Shown: piece after piece, positions 23,901-37,474 of the stretch | How positions within the stretch are numbered: position 1 is the stretch's first letter | How the letters are laid out: every line of letters begins with the position of its first letter | Source of the DNA: Anadara kagoshimensis | Lineage: Eukaryota > Mollusca > Bivalvia > Arcoida > Arcidae | Reading direction: 5' to 3' | Assembly (NCBI GenBank): GCA_021292105.1 | Contig: CM037869.1 | Location: 42,451,990 to 42,515,989 of the forward strand | DNA: 64,000 nt | Program-made: the position numbers and the translations under genes | Notes under the pieces: generated by a model | Databases searched by the model: none | What the model saw: the letters and a program-made list of their open reading frames with translations, nothing else | Told to the model about the DNA's origin: nothing

Positions 23901-26900
23901 ACATTGGTTTGAGTGACGTAGAGGGTTAAGCATAAGTCATCACATTGGATTAAGTGACGGTAGAGGGTTGGGCATAAGTCATTACATGACGGTAGAGGGT
24001 TGTGCATAAGTCATTACATTGGTTTGAGTGACGGACGAGGGTTGAGCATAAGTCATTACATTGGTTTAAGTGACGGTAGAAGGTTGGGTATAAGGCATTA
24101 CATTGGTTTGAGTGACGTAGAGGGTTAAGCATAAGTCATTACATTGGATTAAGTGACGGTAGAGGGTTGGGCATAAGTCATTACATGACGGTAGAGGGTT
24201 GTGCATAAGTCATTACATGAGTTCGAGTGACGGTTGATGGCAGATCATAAGTCATTACATGAGTTTGAGTAACGGTAGAGGGCGAAGCATAAGCCATTAC
24301 ATTGGTTTGAGTGACGGTAGAGGGTTGAGCATAAGTCATAACATGAGTTTTAGTGACGGTAGAGGGTTGGGCATAAGTTATTACATTGGTTTGAGTGACG
24401 GTAGAGGGTTGAGCATAAGTCATTACATTGGTTTGAGTGACGGTAGAGGGTTGGGTATAAGTCATTACATTGGTTTGAGTGACGGTAGAGGGTTGGGCAT
24501 AAGTCATTACATGAGTTTGAGTGACGGTAGAGGGTTGGGCATAAGTCATTACATTGGTTTGACTGACGGTAGTGGGTTGAGCATAAGTCATTACATTGGT
24601 TTGAGTGACGGTAGAGGGTTGGGTATAAGTCATTACATTGGTTTGAGTCACGGTAGAGGGTTGGGCATAAGTCATTACATTGGTTTGAGTGACGGTAGAG
24701 GGTTGGGTATAAGTCATTACATTGGTTTGAGTCACGGTAGAGGGTTGGGCATAAGTCATTACATTGGTTTGAGTCACGGTAGAGGGTTGGGCATAAGTCA
24801 TTACATTGGTTTGAGTCACGGTAGAGGGTTGGGCATAAGTCATTACATTGGTTTGAGTGGCGGCAGAGGGAGGAGCATAAGTCATTACATGAGTTTCAGT
24901 GACGGTAGAGGGTTGGGCATAAGTCATTACATGAGTTTGAGTGACGGTAGAGGGAGGAGCATAAATCATTACATGGGTTTGAGTGACGGAAGAGGGTTGA
25001 GCATAAGTCATTACATGGGTTTAAGTGACAGTAAAGGGTGGAGCATTAGTGATTACATGGTTTGAACGACGGTAAAAGGTGGCATTATATATCACATTGG
25101 GCATAAGTCATTACATTGGTTTGAGTGACGGTAGAGGGTTGGGTATAAGTCATTACATTGGTTTGAGTCACGGTAGAGGGAGGAGCATAAGTCATTACAT
25201 TGGTTTGACTGACGGTAGTGGGTTGAGCATAAGTCATTACATTGGTTTGAGTGACGGTAGAGGGTTGGGTATAAGTCATTACATTGGTTTGAGTCACGGT
25301 AGAGGGTTGGGCATAAGTCATTACATTGGTTTGAGTGACGGTAGAGGGTTGGGTATAAGTCATTACATTGGTTTGAGTCACGGTAGAGGGTTGGGCATAA
25401 GTCATTACATTGGTTTGAGTGACGGTAGAGGGTTGGGCATAAGTCATTACATTGGTTTGAGTCACGGTAGAGGGTTGGGCATAAGTCATTACATTGGTTT
25501 GAGTGGCGGCAGAGGGAGGAGCATAAGTCATTACATGAGTTTGAGTGACGGTAGAGGGTTGGGCATAAGTCATTACATGAGTTTGAGTGACGGTAGAGGG
25601 AGGAGCATAAATCATTACATGGGTTTGAGTGACGGAAGAGGGTTGAGCATAAGTCATTACATGGGTTTAAGTGACAGTAAAGGGTGGAGCATTAGTGATT
25701 ACATGGTTTGAACGACGGTAAAAGGTGGCATTATATATCACATTGGGCATAAGTCATTACATTGGTTTGAGTGACGGTAGAGGGTTGGGTATAAGTCATT
25801 ACATTGGTTTGAGTCACGGTAGATGGTTGGGCATAAGTCATTACATTGGTTTGAGTGACGGTAGAGGGTTGGGCATAAGTCATTACATTGGTTTGAGTCA
25901 CGGTAGAGGGTTGGGCATAAGTCATTACATGAGTTTGAGTCACGGTAGAGGGTTGAGCATAAGCCATTACATTGGTTTGAGTGGCGGCAGAGGGAGGAAC
26001 ATAAGTCATTACATGAGTTTGAGTGACGGTAGAGGGTTGGGCATAAGTCATTACATGAGTTTGAGTGACGGCAGAGGGAGGAACATAAGTCATTACATGA
26101 GTTTGAGTGACGGTAGAGGGTTGGGCATAAGTCATTACATGAGTTTGAGTGACGGTAGAGGGAGGAGCATAAATCATTACATTGGTTTGAGTGACGGAAG
26201 AGGGTTGAGCATAAGTCATTACATGAGTTTGAGTGACGGTAGAGGGTTGGGCATAAGTCATTACATGAGTTTGAGTGACGGAAGAGGGTTGAGCATAAGT
26301 CATTACATGGGTTTAAGTGACAGTAAAGGGTGGAGCATTAGTGATTACATGGTTTGAACGACGGTAAAAGGTGGCATTATATATCACATTGGTTTGAGCG
26401 ACGGTAGAGGGCGAGGTATTGGACATCACATGGGTTTGAGTGATGGTAGAGGGCGGAGCATAAGTCAATACATGTGTTTAAATGACAGGAGAGGGCGGAA
26501 CATAAGTTATTACATGGGTTTAAATGACGTTAGAGAGAGGGGAAGTAGTTATTACATGACATGCATTTGAGTGGCGGTAAAAGGCAGGTTATTAGACGGG
26601 CGAGGTTATGGCCCTATGAATTTGGGATCTGCCTAGACACAGTTATCCATAAACCTACTCTATAGACCACTTGGACGATGAAGTTCCTTCATAAGTGTAC
26701 GAGTTTGGAATCTGCGAGACGCAGTGATTCATTAACTTGCACTATTAGACTAGGCACATTTTCAGAAAAGACGTCGTTTTAAGGAGGAAGAGGCATTTTT
26801 TAGTAAAAGCAAACCATATATGATTCTTACCTAATTTGGGTGTGCTGAGTCCGAAAATGGCGGATACCAAGCTGAAAAATTGCTCTAAGTAGGTCAAAAT

Positions 26901-29900
26901 TTTAAATACAAAATGGCCGCCAATATCAAAATGCATTTTTGCATGAAAGTTGATATAGAAGTTGTTTTGGTAGCAACAAACAGCTATTAATCAAAGATTG
27001 TGATATTTCAAGGCTTACTTGGGTGTTAATAAACAGAAAATTTAAACAAAATACCTATGGACCTTATTGCTCACCTGAAAACATTTAAAGATACTGAAAT
27101 CTTAGGGGCAACAACACCTTCGTTTATTATCATACACAAAATTTGCTACGAAGTTAGATCTTGGCATGTTGATTATTTTTGCAACTTGGTGTTGTTATCT
27201 TTTTATAATACTCTTTGAAAATATATGGTCAAAAACACAAACTCGCAAAAAATTATACTCCAGGGGTAACAACTCCTCTATGGATCATCGTATTCTTACA
27301 AACATTGCTACTTAGCTTGGCATGTTCATTATTTTTTAATGTCTACTTTATATAACACCAATAGTTTTCTAGTAAATAGCCTCAAAACAAGCACAATTTG
27401 TGAAAAAATTAAGTATTTTTCAGGGGCAATAACTCTGTAAAAGGGGTTTAATATTTATGAAATCAAAAGATCTGGCATGCCGGTCAGCGTCTCAGGTGGC
27501 CTGGCGACAAAGGTCATTATGAAAAAATGTTTATATTTGACTCATGAAAGAAGTTCACATGTTTAATTTAAGCCAGTTTTAAAGGTTTTCGCTTTTATTT
27601 TTGTATTGTAATTTGAACATAGGACTGTATGTTTCCGTTTAATTCAATGAATCAAGTATGGCACATAACATGCTGAAACACTGATATATGTAGTCTAGGG
27701 TGTGAATGAAATAGCTTACAAAATTGAAGCCTGTGTTTGCACCAAATGCTTTAGAATTTTTCTTTTTTGCAGTCGAAGAGCAAAGTAAATGTAACTACAC
27801 TAGCCTTCCTAATCTATTTAGGGGTGCTAAGTCATCACCGAGCAACTCTAAGCTGACTATTTGCTAAAAAGGTGAACTTGCACTACAAAATGTTGATGTG
27901 AAGTTTGATATTCAACTATAGCAAAAGTAATACTACATTTTGTTTTATTAAAACTGGTAAGAAGTAAGAGGGCTGAAAGATATACCGTAAGCCTTCTGTT
28001 TAAGGAGATTAGCGCCGATGTCCCATTTCAACCTTCTATCCCCTAACTATTTAAATCCGTGTATCTGAAGACCAGTGTAATTTTGTAAGTTAATATCAAC
28101 AAGGTATTACTCTTAGTAGACTTGGCAAATGTAAAAAATGGTGAAAGAGCAGGATCCAATATTTGCACAAAAACGGTTAGGCACCTAAGGCTATCCATAC
28201 TGATACGATAGCAACACTAGGGAAATATGTCCCTTCATAAGCAAGAGTAAAAAGGTGGGTGGCGGATTATGAACAGGAACAGGACAAGCAGAACATTAAT
28301 GATGACCCCAGTCATAGAAGGTATGCCACTGTTGCAACCCAGAAATGGTCAATAGAGCTTTGTTTTCATTCCATTCATGGTAGTCGAAATCACCATTGGT
28401 TGCTCATTTTTGAGAAATCCTTTTCTTTCAAAAAGAAAAAAATGTTTTTGCAAATCTGTAAAAACAAAAATACTCTAAACATTTTCACAAATTTTGAAAG
28501 TCATTTAACAAATCATTTTAAAATTGTGGAAACGTAGATAAAAACCATTGTATTGTTATGACTGACGGGTGAGTTACAGAAAATATAAGGGCAGTGAGTT
28601 GGCATTTCACAGAGAAGAGTACATTCTATTCTGACATCCTGCAATAAGAAAGCTTTTGGGTCTGTTGGGCTTCTGGCAATTAATCAGAAGCACACACAAG
28701 ATGCACTTTGTCGCGTTTTAATCTAAACATTTTAGTGGTAGATTCTGCTAGCTCCCATAAGAGCTTTGTTTCTATGGAGGCAAAGTGGGACATTATTTCA
28801 TCCCTGAGCCCAAATAACAGTCTAAACAATGGAATCACCTGGCTCATCTCCGCCAAAAAAGGCAGAGAAAGACTGTTCCATCACCACAGTTAACTTAGAT
28901 ACTGATGGTATTCTGATGGTACATGTAGATTATTTCCAAAAGGGACAAAAAATAAATGGCACATAATTTGTATTACTTTTGAGGCTGTTTCGGAAAAATA
29001 TTCAACTCAAGTGTTGTGGAAAACTCAGTAAAGGTGTCTTGGTCCACTGACACAATTCTACCATTGCTTGACTGCAATTAACGATTGTGGCTTTAAATTT
29101 TAAATTGAGTGGCCAACTTTTTGCTTAAGCTTGCACATCAGTCTTGCTATTTACAATACCCAGTTTTATATTTAGACGATGATGTTATATATTCATTGGA
29201 GGACTTTCTGAATTTTCAAGAATATGAATTATTTAAAAGTTGCATTGAGCTCCTTAAACATCGCTAGCAAAACTGTATAGAGACCAATACTATGTTGTAA
29301 AATAATGCAATATTACCGTCGAAATTCAAACCACTACATATGAGGTTCACAACTTATCAATCGATATATGTTTTTAAGTAATGGTTGTGATTCTACCTAT
29401 TAAAGCAATATCATTCTTAAAAGTTTGACGCATGATGACACGCACGATAATTTGGTATTTTGACATTGACAACCACGGGTTCTACATACTATTTTGCTAG
29501 AACATGTGGCAAACTCTGTATAAAAGAGTGTTCTTGAATATGCTCTTTTTGCATTTCAAACACAAGTTTCGATTTTGACTGTTAATTCCACACCATGAGC
29601 AGTATTTCAGTATGATTTTGGTTATGAACTCAATTTATTAGTCATGTAGATTTATCAGTGCACTATGCAAAAGGCACACATAATGAACAAACACTTAACT
29701 ATAGCCACCTTTTTTTTTTAGAAATTGTTTTAAATTTGGTTTAAACATTTATACTTCAGTTTAGCCTTTTTCATTTTAATGTTACAACCCCAAGTCTGCA
29801 AATTATGCTGAAATGTTACAAAGTACCATCTTTTGCTAAAACATGCAACTTAAATATAAACAGTCGCCATTTTGTTTCGGAATTATGGGTTCAAAAGCTC

Positions 29901-32900
29901 AAAATTTTACTTGGTATCCTTCATTTTTTAACTCGAAGTATGTCAAATTAAGCATGCTTCTAACTTTTACTAAAGTTTGAAACCCCAAGTAACATTTTTG
30001 CGATGGTACACTATAAGTCGCCATTTTGATTTTGGAATTATGGGTTCAAAAACTCAATATTGAGCTTGGTATCTGCCATTTGTGAATTCGGGATCCTTCA
30101 ATTGTGTTAAATAAATCATGTTACCAACTTTTACTAAAATTTGAAACCCCAACTGACATTTTTGCATTTGGTACACCATTAATTTTAGCCGCCATTTTTA
30201 ATTATGGATTAAAAAATTCAAAACTGATCTTGGTATTCACCATTTTTGGAATCGGCATCGTCGAATTGTGTTAAATAAATCATGTTACAAACTTTTACCA
30301 AAATTTCTCAACCCAAGTAACATTTTTTGCATTGTAACCATTAATTTAGCCGCCATTTTGTTTTTGGAATTATGGGTTCAAAAACTCAAAATTGAGCTTG
30401 GTATCCGCCATTTTTGAATTCAGCACCCTCGAATTATGCTAAATAAATCATGTTACCAACTTTTACTAAAATTTGTCAACCCAAGTTACATTTTTTTGCA
30501 TTGGTACACCATTAATTTTAGCCGCCATTTTGTTTTTGGAATTATGGGTTCAAAAACTCAAAATTTAGCTTGGTATCCTCTATTTTTGAATTCGGCATCC
30601 TCGAATTATGTTAAATAAATCATTTTACCATTTTTTACCACAATTTGTCAACCCAAGTAACATTTTTTGCATTGGTACACCATTATTTTTAGCCGCCATT
30701 TTGTTTTTGGAATTATGGGTTCAAAAACTCAAAATTCAGCTTGGTATCCGTCATTTTTGAAATCAAACTCTCCAATTATGTTAAATAAATCATGTTACCA
30801 ACTTTTACTAAAATTTGCCACCCCAAGTAACATTTTTGCAGTGATACACTATAAATTTAAGTCGCCATTTTGTTTTTGGAATTATGGGTTCAAAAACTCA
30901 AAATTCAGTTTGGTATCCGCCATTTTTGAATTCAGCACCCTCAAATTATGTTAGAAAAGTATGTTACCAACTTTTACTAAAAAATGCCGCTTCAAGTCAC
31001 ATTTTCTGAATTTGTTCCTAGTCTATATAGACTACTCAGCCTCTAAAGCCCCTTTTTATGATCGTATGAATTTGGGATCTGATCCAGACACAGTTATACA
31101 CATAAACTGCGCTATAGACAACTCGGCCCCTAAAACCTTTTTATGATCTATGAGTTTGGATCTGGCCCAGACTCAGTTAAACATAAACCTGTGTTATAGA
31201 TAATTCGGTCTCTGAAGCCTTTTTATGATCGTATGAGTTTGGGATCTGACCCAGACACAGTTATACATAAACCTGTGTTATAGACAATTCGGTCTCTGGA
31301 GACGTTTTATGATCGTATGAGTTTTGGATTAGTCCAGATGCATTCATACATAAACCTGAGCTATAGACTACCCGGGTCCTGAAAAAATATTATGATCGTA
31401 AGAGTTTGGGATCAGGTCCAGACACAGTTATACATAAACATGCGCTATAAACAACCCGGTCTCTGAAGCCTTTTTTACGATCGTATGAGTTTGGGATCAG
31501 GCCGAAACGCAGTTATCCATAAGCCTGTCTTATGGACAACGCGGCCTCTGAAGCCCCTTCATGATCGTGCGAGTTTTGGATCTGGCCGAATCGCAGTAGT
31601 CAATAAGCAAGCGCTATAGACAATTCGGTCGCTGAACCCCTCTAAGATAGTATGGGTTTATGAATCTGGCCCAGACGCAAATAATCCATAAATCTGCGAC
31701 ATAGTCTTCTCGGACTCTGATAAGCCCTTCATGACTTTGGGTTTGGGATCTGTCTAAGACGCAGTGATTCATAGGCCTGTGTTATAGACAACTCGGCCGC
31801 TAAAGCCCCTTACGGATTTTGTTTACTTACAGAAAACATTTTGTGGAAAACTACTTTGATCCGTTCTTCGGACTGTTCCGTCTTTTCCTTTGAACGTATA
31901 CATGGATTTTTCACATACACAGGCGGGATGACCTCACTGAGAATCATGATGAGGCATATTGTGCTGAAAGTAAAATACACAGTATGACATATATGTATAG
32001 GCAAACAACATTGACCTGTCCGCTTGACCTTTGATTTAAATAATAATTTTGGACGAGTGCATTTATGAATAGGGATCACGCGTGCTTATTTCGTCTACGT
32101 AATGCGAACATTAATCATGTTCCTCGGCTATACATGACTGTGAATCCTAACACTACCCATGCATTTGGTGGACCCTTCTATATGAATATTCCTCATGAAA
32201 GGTCAAGAGGGCGTGTCAATGTTGTTTATCTATACGTATCAATTACATTATGTACATATTATACCAGTTTTAATTTTACAGCACTAGACGGCCGTTTCGG
32301 AATACAATGCCTCATTAGAAGGGCTTTAACCAACATTAGGAAAACAAAACTTTGTTACAAGATGTTAAAAAGAAACCCGAATTACCAAAATATATTTTAC
32401 CAAATTTAGCTAAGGAAATACTAGAATTTTGCATGTGGCTGTATATCTTAGTTTTTTGGGGAATTTCAAATTTTAACTAGCAGCAAATTTATTCAATAGT
32501 ATATTTAAAAAAAAAAACACATACCAATCCTTGTCCGAATCACATGAACAATCCTAAAGCAAAGTGAAATCTTAATAAAACTGAAATAATTAATAAGTTA
32601 AAAACATGAACTTTCAACAGGAAAGTGAGACCGGATGCTCCGGAATGGTACACATCTCCTATTACGCTGTCTACTTCCGACACGGTTACAACTGAAATGG
32701 TAGTTGTTGTTGAATGTTGCTTAACATCGCACAAGCAACTTTTCAGCTATTCGCGACGAGAACTACTTTATTTATCTCTATGGCCCGGGTTAATCTATGA
32801 ACAAGTTCGCGGATGCATGTGAAGTGAGAGTGTGTTTTATGGTCCGCTTTGTATCAGCGCGCACACAGGACGACTTTAAGGTGCTAGCTTACCAAGTCAG

Positions 32901-35900
32901 TACGCCACAGACAGGCGTATCACTCCCCCAGACACATTGTGCTGACAACGTATCAACCAGTAAAGGCCAACAACAAGGAAAATTCACTTTCCCACAAGTC
33001 GTCTGAGCGGGACTCGAACCCACAGCAGTGAGAGAGTCTAGATTTTAAAATTAACACTTTATCCATTACAATCGGAATTAATGGCGTATGATTGGGATGT
33101 CAAATAAATCCGTGGTAATTTTGAGTATAGAAACATCATAAATAATGACAATATTTGTAACAACGGCAATAAAACTTTTAGATTTAGCGGGCTTGATAAG
33201 TAAAGGCTTGCAATATTCCTGCGTCAACAATTCATTTGTAAGCAGATTGCTTCGTTGTATAAATTTTCCGCAGTAAGAGCGAGCTCTACCATAGATTTAT
33301 AGTTGTGAAACATAATACACCATTAGCAGGAGAAGCAGATATATTGCCGCTGTTTTTCTTGTTAACAAAACATAACAAAAGTGGAAACTAGGCAAGCAAC
33401 ATCGATCTGTCATCTTGACCTTTTATTAGGAATATCCATAAATTGTTGTTCACCCAATACAGGTCATGGGTAATTTTAGGATTCGCGGCACAACATACAC
33501 AATGAAAGTGTTTCCACATTATGTACACAAAATAAATCTTCGCCAGTAAGGAAATATATCACAACGCAAGTACATATTGCAGAAACACTTTATCCAACAA
33601 GAGGCCCATGGGCCTGATACGCTCACCTGATAACTAATGACTAGCTGATAGATTTAAAGGAAACATAGATACTGAACCCCCAATGACTTTTATTTTTTTA
33701 CATCATAATGACCATTGTATCAATACCTACAACATTCTAATATGCATGCCTATACAAAAAGTTAATAGTTTTCGAGATAATTAAACATTTCAGTATTGTT
33801 TCACATCTGTGACCTTGACCTTTGAACCCATGACCTTTTTCTATACATCAAAATGATTGTTGTATCAATACCTACAATATTCTAATATACATGCCTATAC
33901 AAAAAGTTTATGGCTTTCCAAATAATAATTATAATCAGAGGTAAAAAAATTTAGGTCACGAACTTCACAATTCACCTTGACCTCATTTTGAAGATACTAA
34001 CAAGAAGATGTCAAAACTGAAAACTCCATGTCATTATCTGGTCAAATAGTCAAGTTATAACAATTTGAAGCTGTTTTACGATTTTTTTTTCAAAATTAAA
34101 CGCAAAAACGCGTAACCTATTTTTTGTCCGAATTTCAAAATGAACAAACTATAGGCTTAAGACCCTAGAGAAGCCAAATATCACATCAGATTTTTTCTCC
34201 AATCAATACTTTCGGAGAAGAAGATTTTTTAAGATTTTTGCACCCCTAGGTCACCTTGACCTAGTTATAGTAGCCATGGCAACGCCACGAACAAATCTGA
34301 ATTGCACCGGCCCATATATACTTCTGACCAAGTTTCATTGAAATCTATCCAGTAGTTTTAGAGGATAAGTCGAAAATAGGTGTTAACGACGCACGCACGC
34401 ATGCACGCACACACACACGCACGCACATACACACGCTGCGCTATGCCATAAGCTCACATGACCTTTCGGTCAGGTGAGCTAATGAACGAGTCAATGCACA
34501 TAACGCACACACACACAGATACGCCACATCCGCAAGGAAGATAAAACACAAGGTCCTAGGTGGAGTTGATACAACATAATCTACAATATATATTGGCGCT
34601 TTTTACAATTTCATCTTAAGTTGATTTTAGGCTTGACAAATATAAAAATCCAAACATTGCAGGATATAAGTTTCATACAATACATTACCCAAATGAAATC
34701 CCCCAGTGTTTGCCAGCCATCTCAAACCCAGTATCAATAACACCAAGACCCATCATCATTATCGTAGGGGCCACAGTCAAAGGTCCGATAAATCGTAGAA
34801 GAATACTGATACACCCGCTGGCCCCGACAAATATCTCCAGTCCTGCCGCAGCCATTAATGTACCACTAACCTAGGAATATAACATACATGTTAATTAATA
34901 TTGTGTTTGGGCAAAAATACATTATCGCTCCTTTCGAAGTTGCGAAGGAGCGAAGATATGATGGCGAAGGGGCGCAGGTACGATGGCGAAGGAGTGACGA
35001 TACGATGCCGAAGCAGCCAAGATACAGTTCCGAAGCAGTGAAGGTTCTATTGCTCGTTCACAATCGCGACTTCTCTTCTTCGCAACTTCGCGTTCAGATT
35101 GAAGGAGTGATGACACGATTCAGAGCGATAATATGAATTTGGTCCTAACAAGAACCCTCTTTTTTTTTTTGTGTTGATGGCGGTATATGGCGGCGGATAC
35201 AATTCTTACTTAAATTTCAGTGATTGAATGCTTGAATGGGGTTTTATTTTTCAGTCAAGAATATTTCACTTATATCGAGACGTCGCCAGTTATATGTAAA
35301 GCGACATTCGGATCTTTGCCATGCGCTCAGGACAGTATGGATGGAGTGTTCTCTAACATGCCACACTTATATTGTGACGCACATCGGTTTCTAAAGTCTC
35401 TACAAAAACTCTGCTATCAGCCATAAGCCATTCACGATCTAATGGCAGAGTAGAATTTATATAACGTATAGGTAAACAACATTGATGCGTCCACTTGGCC
35501 TTTTATTTCATTAGGAATATTCATATAGAAGGATCCACCCAATACATGGGCAGTGTTAGAACTCGTAGTTGATTATAATATTACACACGACACTTCGTTA
35601 GTGTTTTGTCATGAGGACTGTGATTCCTATGTATAGTGCGTCAAGTTTGACCTGACCGTTTGACCTTTAATTTGAGTATTAGATTAGGCTAATAAACTGA
35701 CAGTTTAGGTGAGACAGCGTGTTGCTTTACAACTAATACCAGGTACCCAGTATTACTATCATCTTTCATTATATATCAACTATACAGCCCCTTTTTTACA
35801 CAATGGATATGCGTGTTTGAATATAAAAATTAAAGGTCAAACGGCCAGGTCAAACTTGACACAATATACATAAATGCACATGTCAATCATAAATATTCAA

Positions 35901-37306
35901 ATTAAAGGTCAAGCGGACAGGTCAAAGTTGTTTGCCTTTAAAGAGGTATTACTAGGTTTCGTCGTATGTGGGTAATCACGCCGGCTTACGCTTTTTTCGT
36001 TACATCTACCCTAATAATGAAATGGACTCGCTGTAAACTTCGCCATCAGATCGTGAATGACCTATTCATTACATTGGATTATACTGTGGAAATAACCGGA
36101 TTAGCAATATGGAAAAAGGAACATGTGCCCACTACCGTTAATTCCCGGAAATACAGTTCTGTAGATTATAATTTTATAAGGTAAGTTACCTTACATTATT
36201 TCATATGTCTACCTCTGACCTGTCCGCTTGACCTTTTATTTAAATATTTATCACGGACCAAATACATCTATGTATTGGGAACACAGGTATTTTTTTGTAA
36301 ACACCGTGAGATATATAGGTAAACAACTTTGACCTGTCCGCTTGACCTTTCATTTAAATATTTATCAGGGACCAAGTATATCTATGTATAGGGAGCACAG
36401 GTGTTTATTTTGTATACATCATGAGATATACTCACCTCATAGAGTACACCTGTGCTTTGCGTATGTATTAACTTGGATCTTAACGCTACCCATATATTGG
36501 TTGGACCCTCCTATATGAATATTCCTAATGAAAGGCCAAACGGACAGGTCAATGTTGTTTACCTATACTCACCTCATAGAGTACACCTGTACACTGTGTA
36601 TATATTAACTTGGATCTTAACACTACCCATGTATTGGGTGGACCCTCCTAAATGAATATTCCTAATAAAAGGTCAAACGGACAGGTCAATGTTATTTTCC
36701 TATAAGCGTATAGGTCGTCCGTGATCTGATGACAAAGTATACAGCGAGTCTATTTTAATATAAGGGTGATTGTAACTAATAAAGCGTGCGTCGGCGTGAT
36801 TATACATGAACAGCGATACGCTACTTATATAGGTACACAATATTGACCTGTCCGTTTGACCTTACATTAGGCATATAGGAGGGTCCACATAATATATGGG
36901 TAGTGTCTGAATTATCAGTTAATACATATTCACGTTGCCTATGATTAGTGTTCACATCATATAGACGAAATATAAATGTGTGATCCCTATTAATTCAATT
37001 TACTCGTCCATAATGAATATTTAAATCAAATGTCAAGCCGACAGGTCAATGTTGTTTGCCTATAGATACATATGTATTATTGAAACCTGTCAGTGTTTTT
37101 AAACACTCTGCCATCAGATCGTGGGCGGACTACAACACTTATCTGTTGGCTTGACTTTTTATTTTATTATATGATGTATGCAGATCCATTATACAGTTGT
37201 ATTTTCCAAGTTTATTTTATATTACCATATTCAACCGTGTCTGCCAAATGGGTTGATCTTCGGTGATATTGATGTTGGTCTCATTTCCAAATGTTACATT
37301 GTTTGC

Positions 37307-37354
<48 letters not shown>

Positions 37355-37443
37355 ACAGTGGTTTATAGCTAAAATAAATACATGTTTATTGTCATAAATA
37401 AATGGATAGATAGATAGCTAGCTATAGATAAATACCACTGCAA

Positions 37444-37474
<31 letters not shown>

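Larger units (their letters stand above)
31964..34688. other. SLC23 intron 6: repeats only
   Basis: Contains a copy of the 'gacctgtccgcttgac' family (about 31995-32220), reverse R1 (32262-32480), reverse R3 (32520-32670 and 33170-33350), a SINE B (32703-33085) and a TIR element 33600-34485. No exon candidate was found and none is missing from the protein here. Confidence 0.6.

Noticed and set aside
24181-26357. Long ORFs of 190-276 codons on both strands taken as repetitive proteins
   Set aside because: They are by-products of a 42-bp unit with no stop in several frames; no start context, splice context or non-repeat coding part is present, and they lie in intron 7 of another gene.
34888-35136. 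82-codon + strand ORF beginning MLINIVFGQKY
   Set aside because: It crosses a small TIR element and the exon 6 acceptor region of the opposite strand; composition comes from short GC-rich repeats.
35966-36184. 72-codon + strand ORF ending at a GTAAGT, exon-like
   Set aside because: Lies in SLC23 intron 5 among 'gacctgtccg' repeats; no family resemblance and no partner exon. The reverse strand was also tested as the missing exon 5 and did not match, whereas 37226-37305 did.
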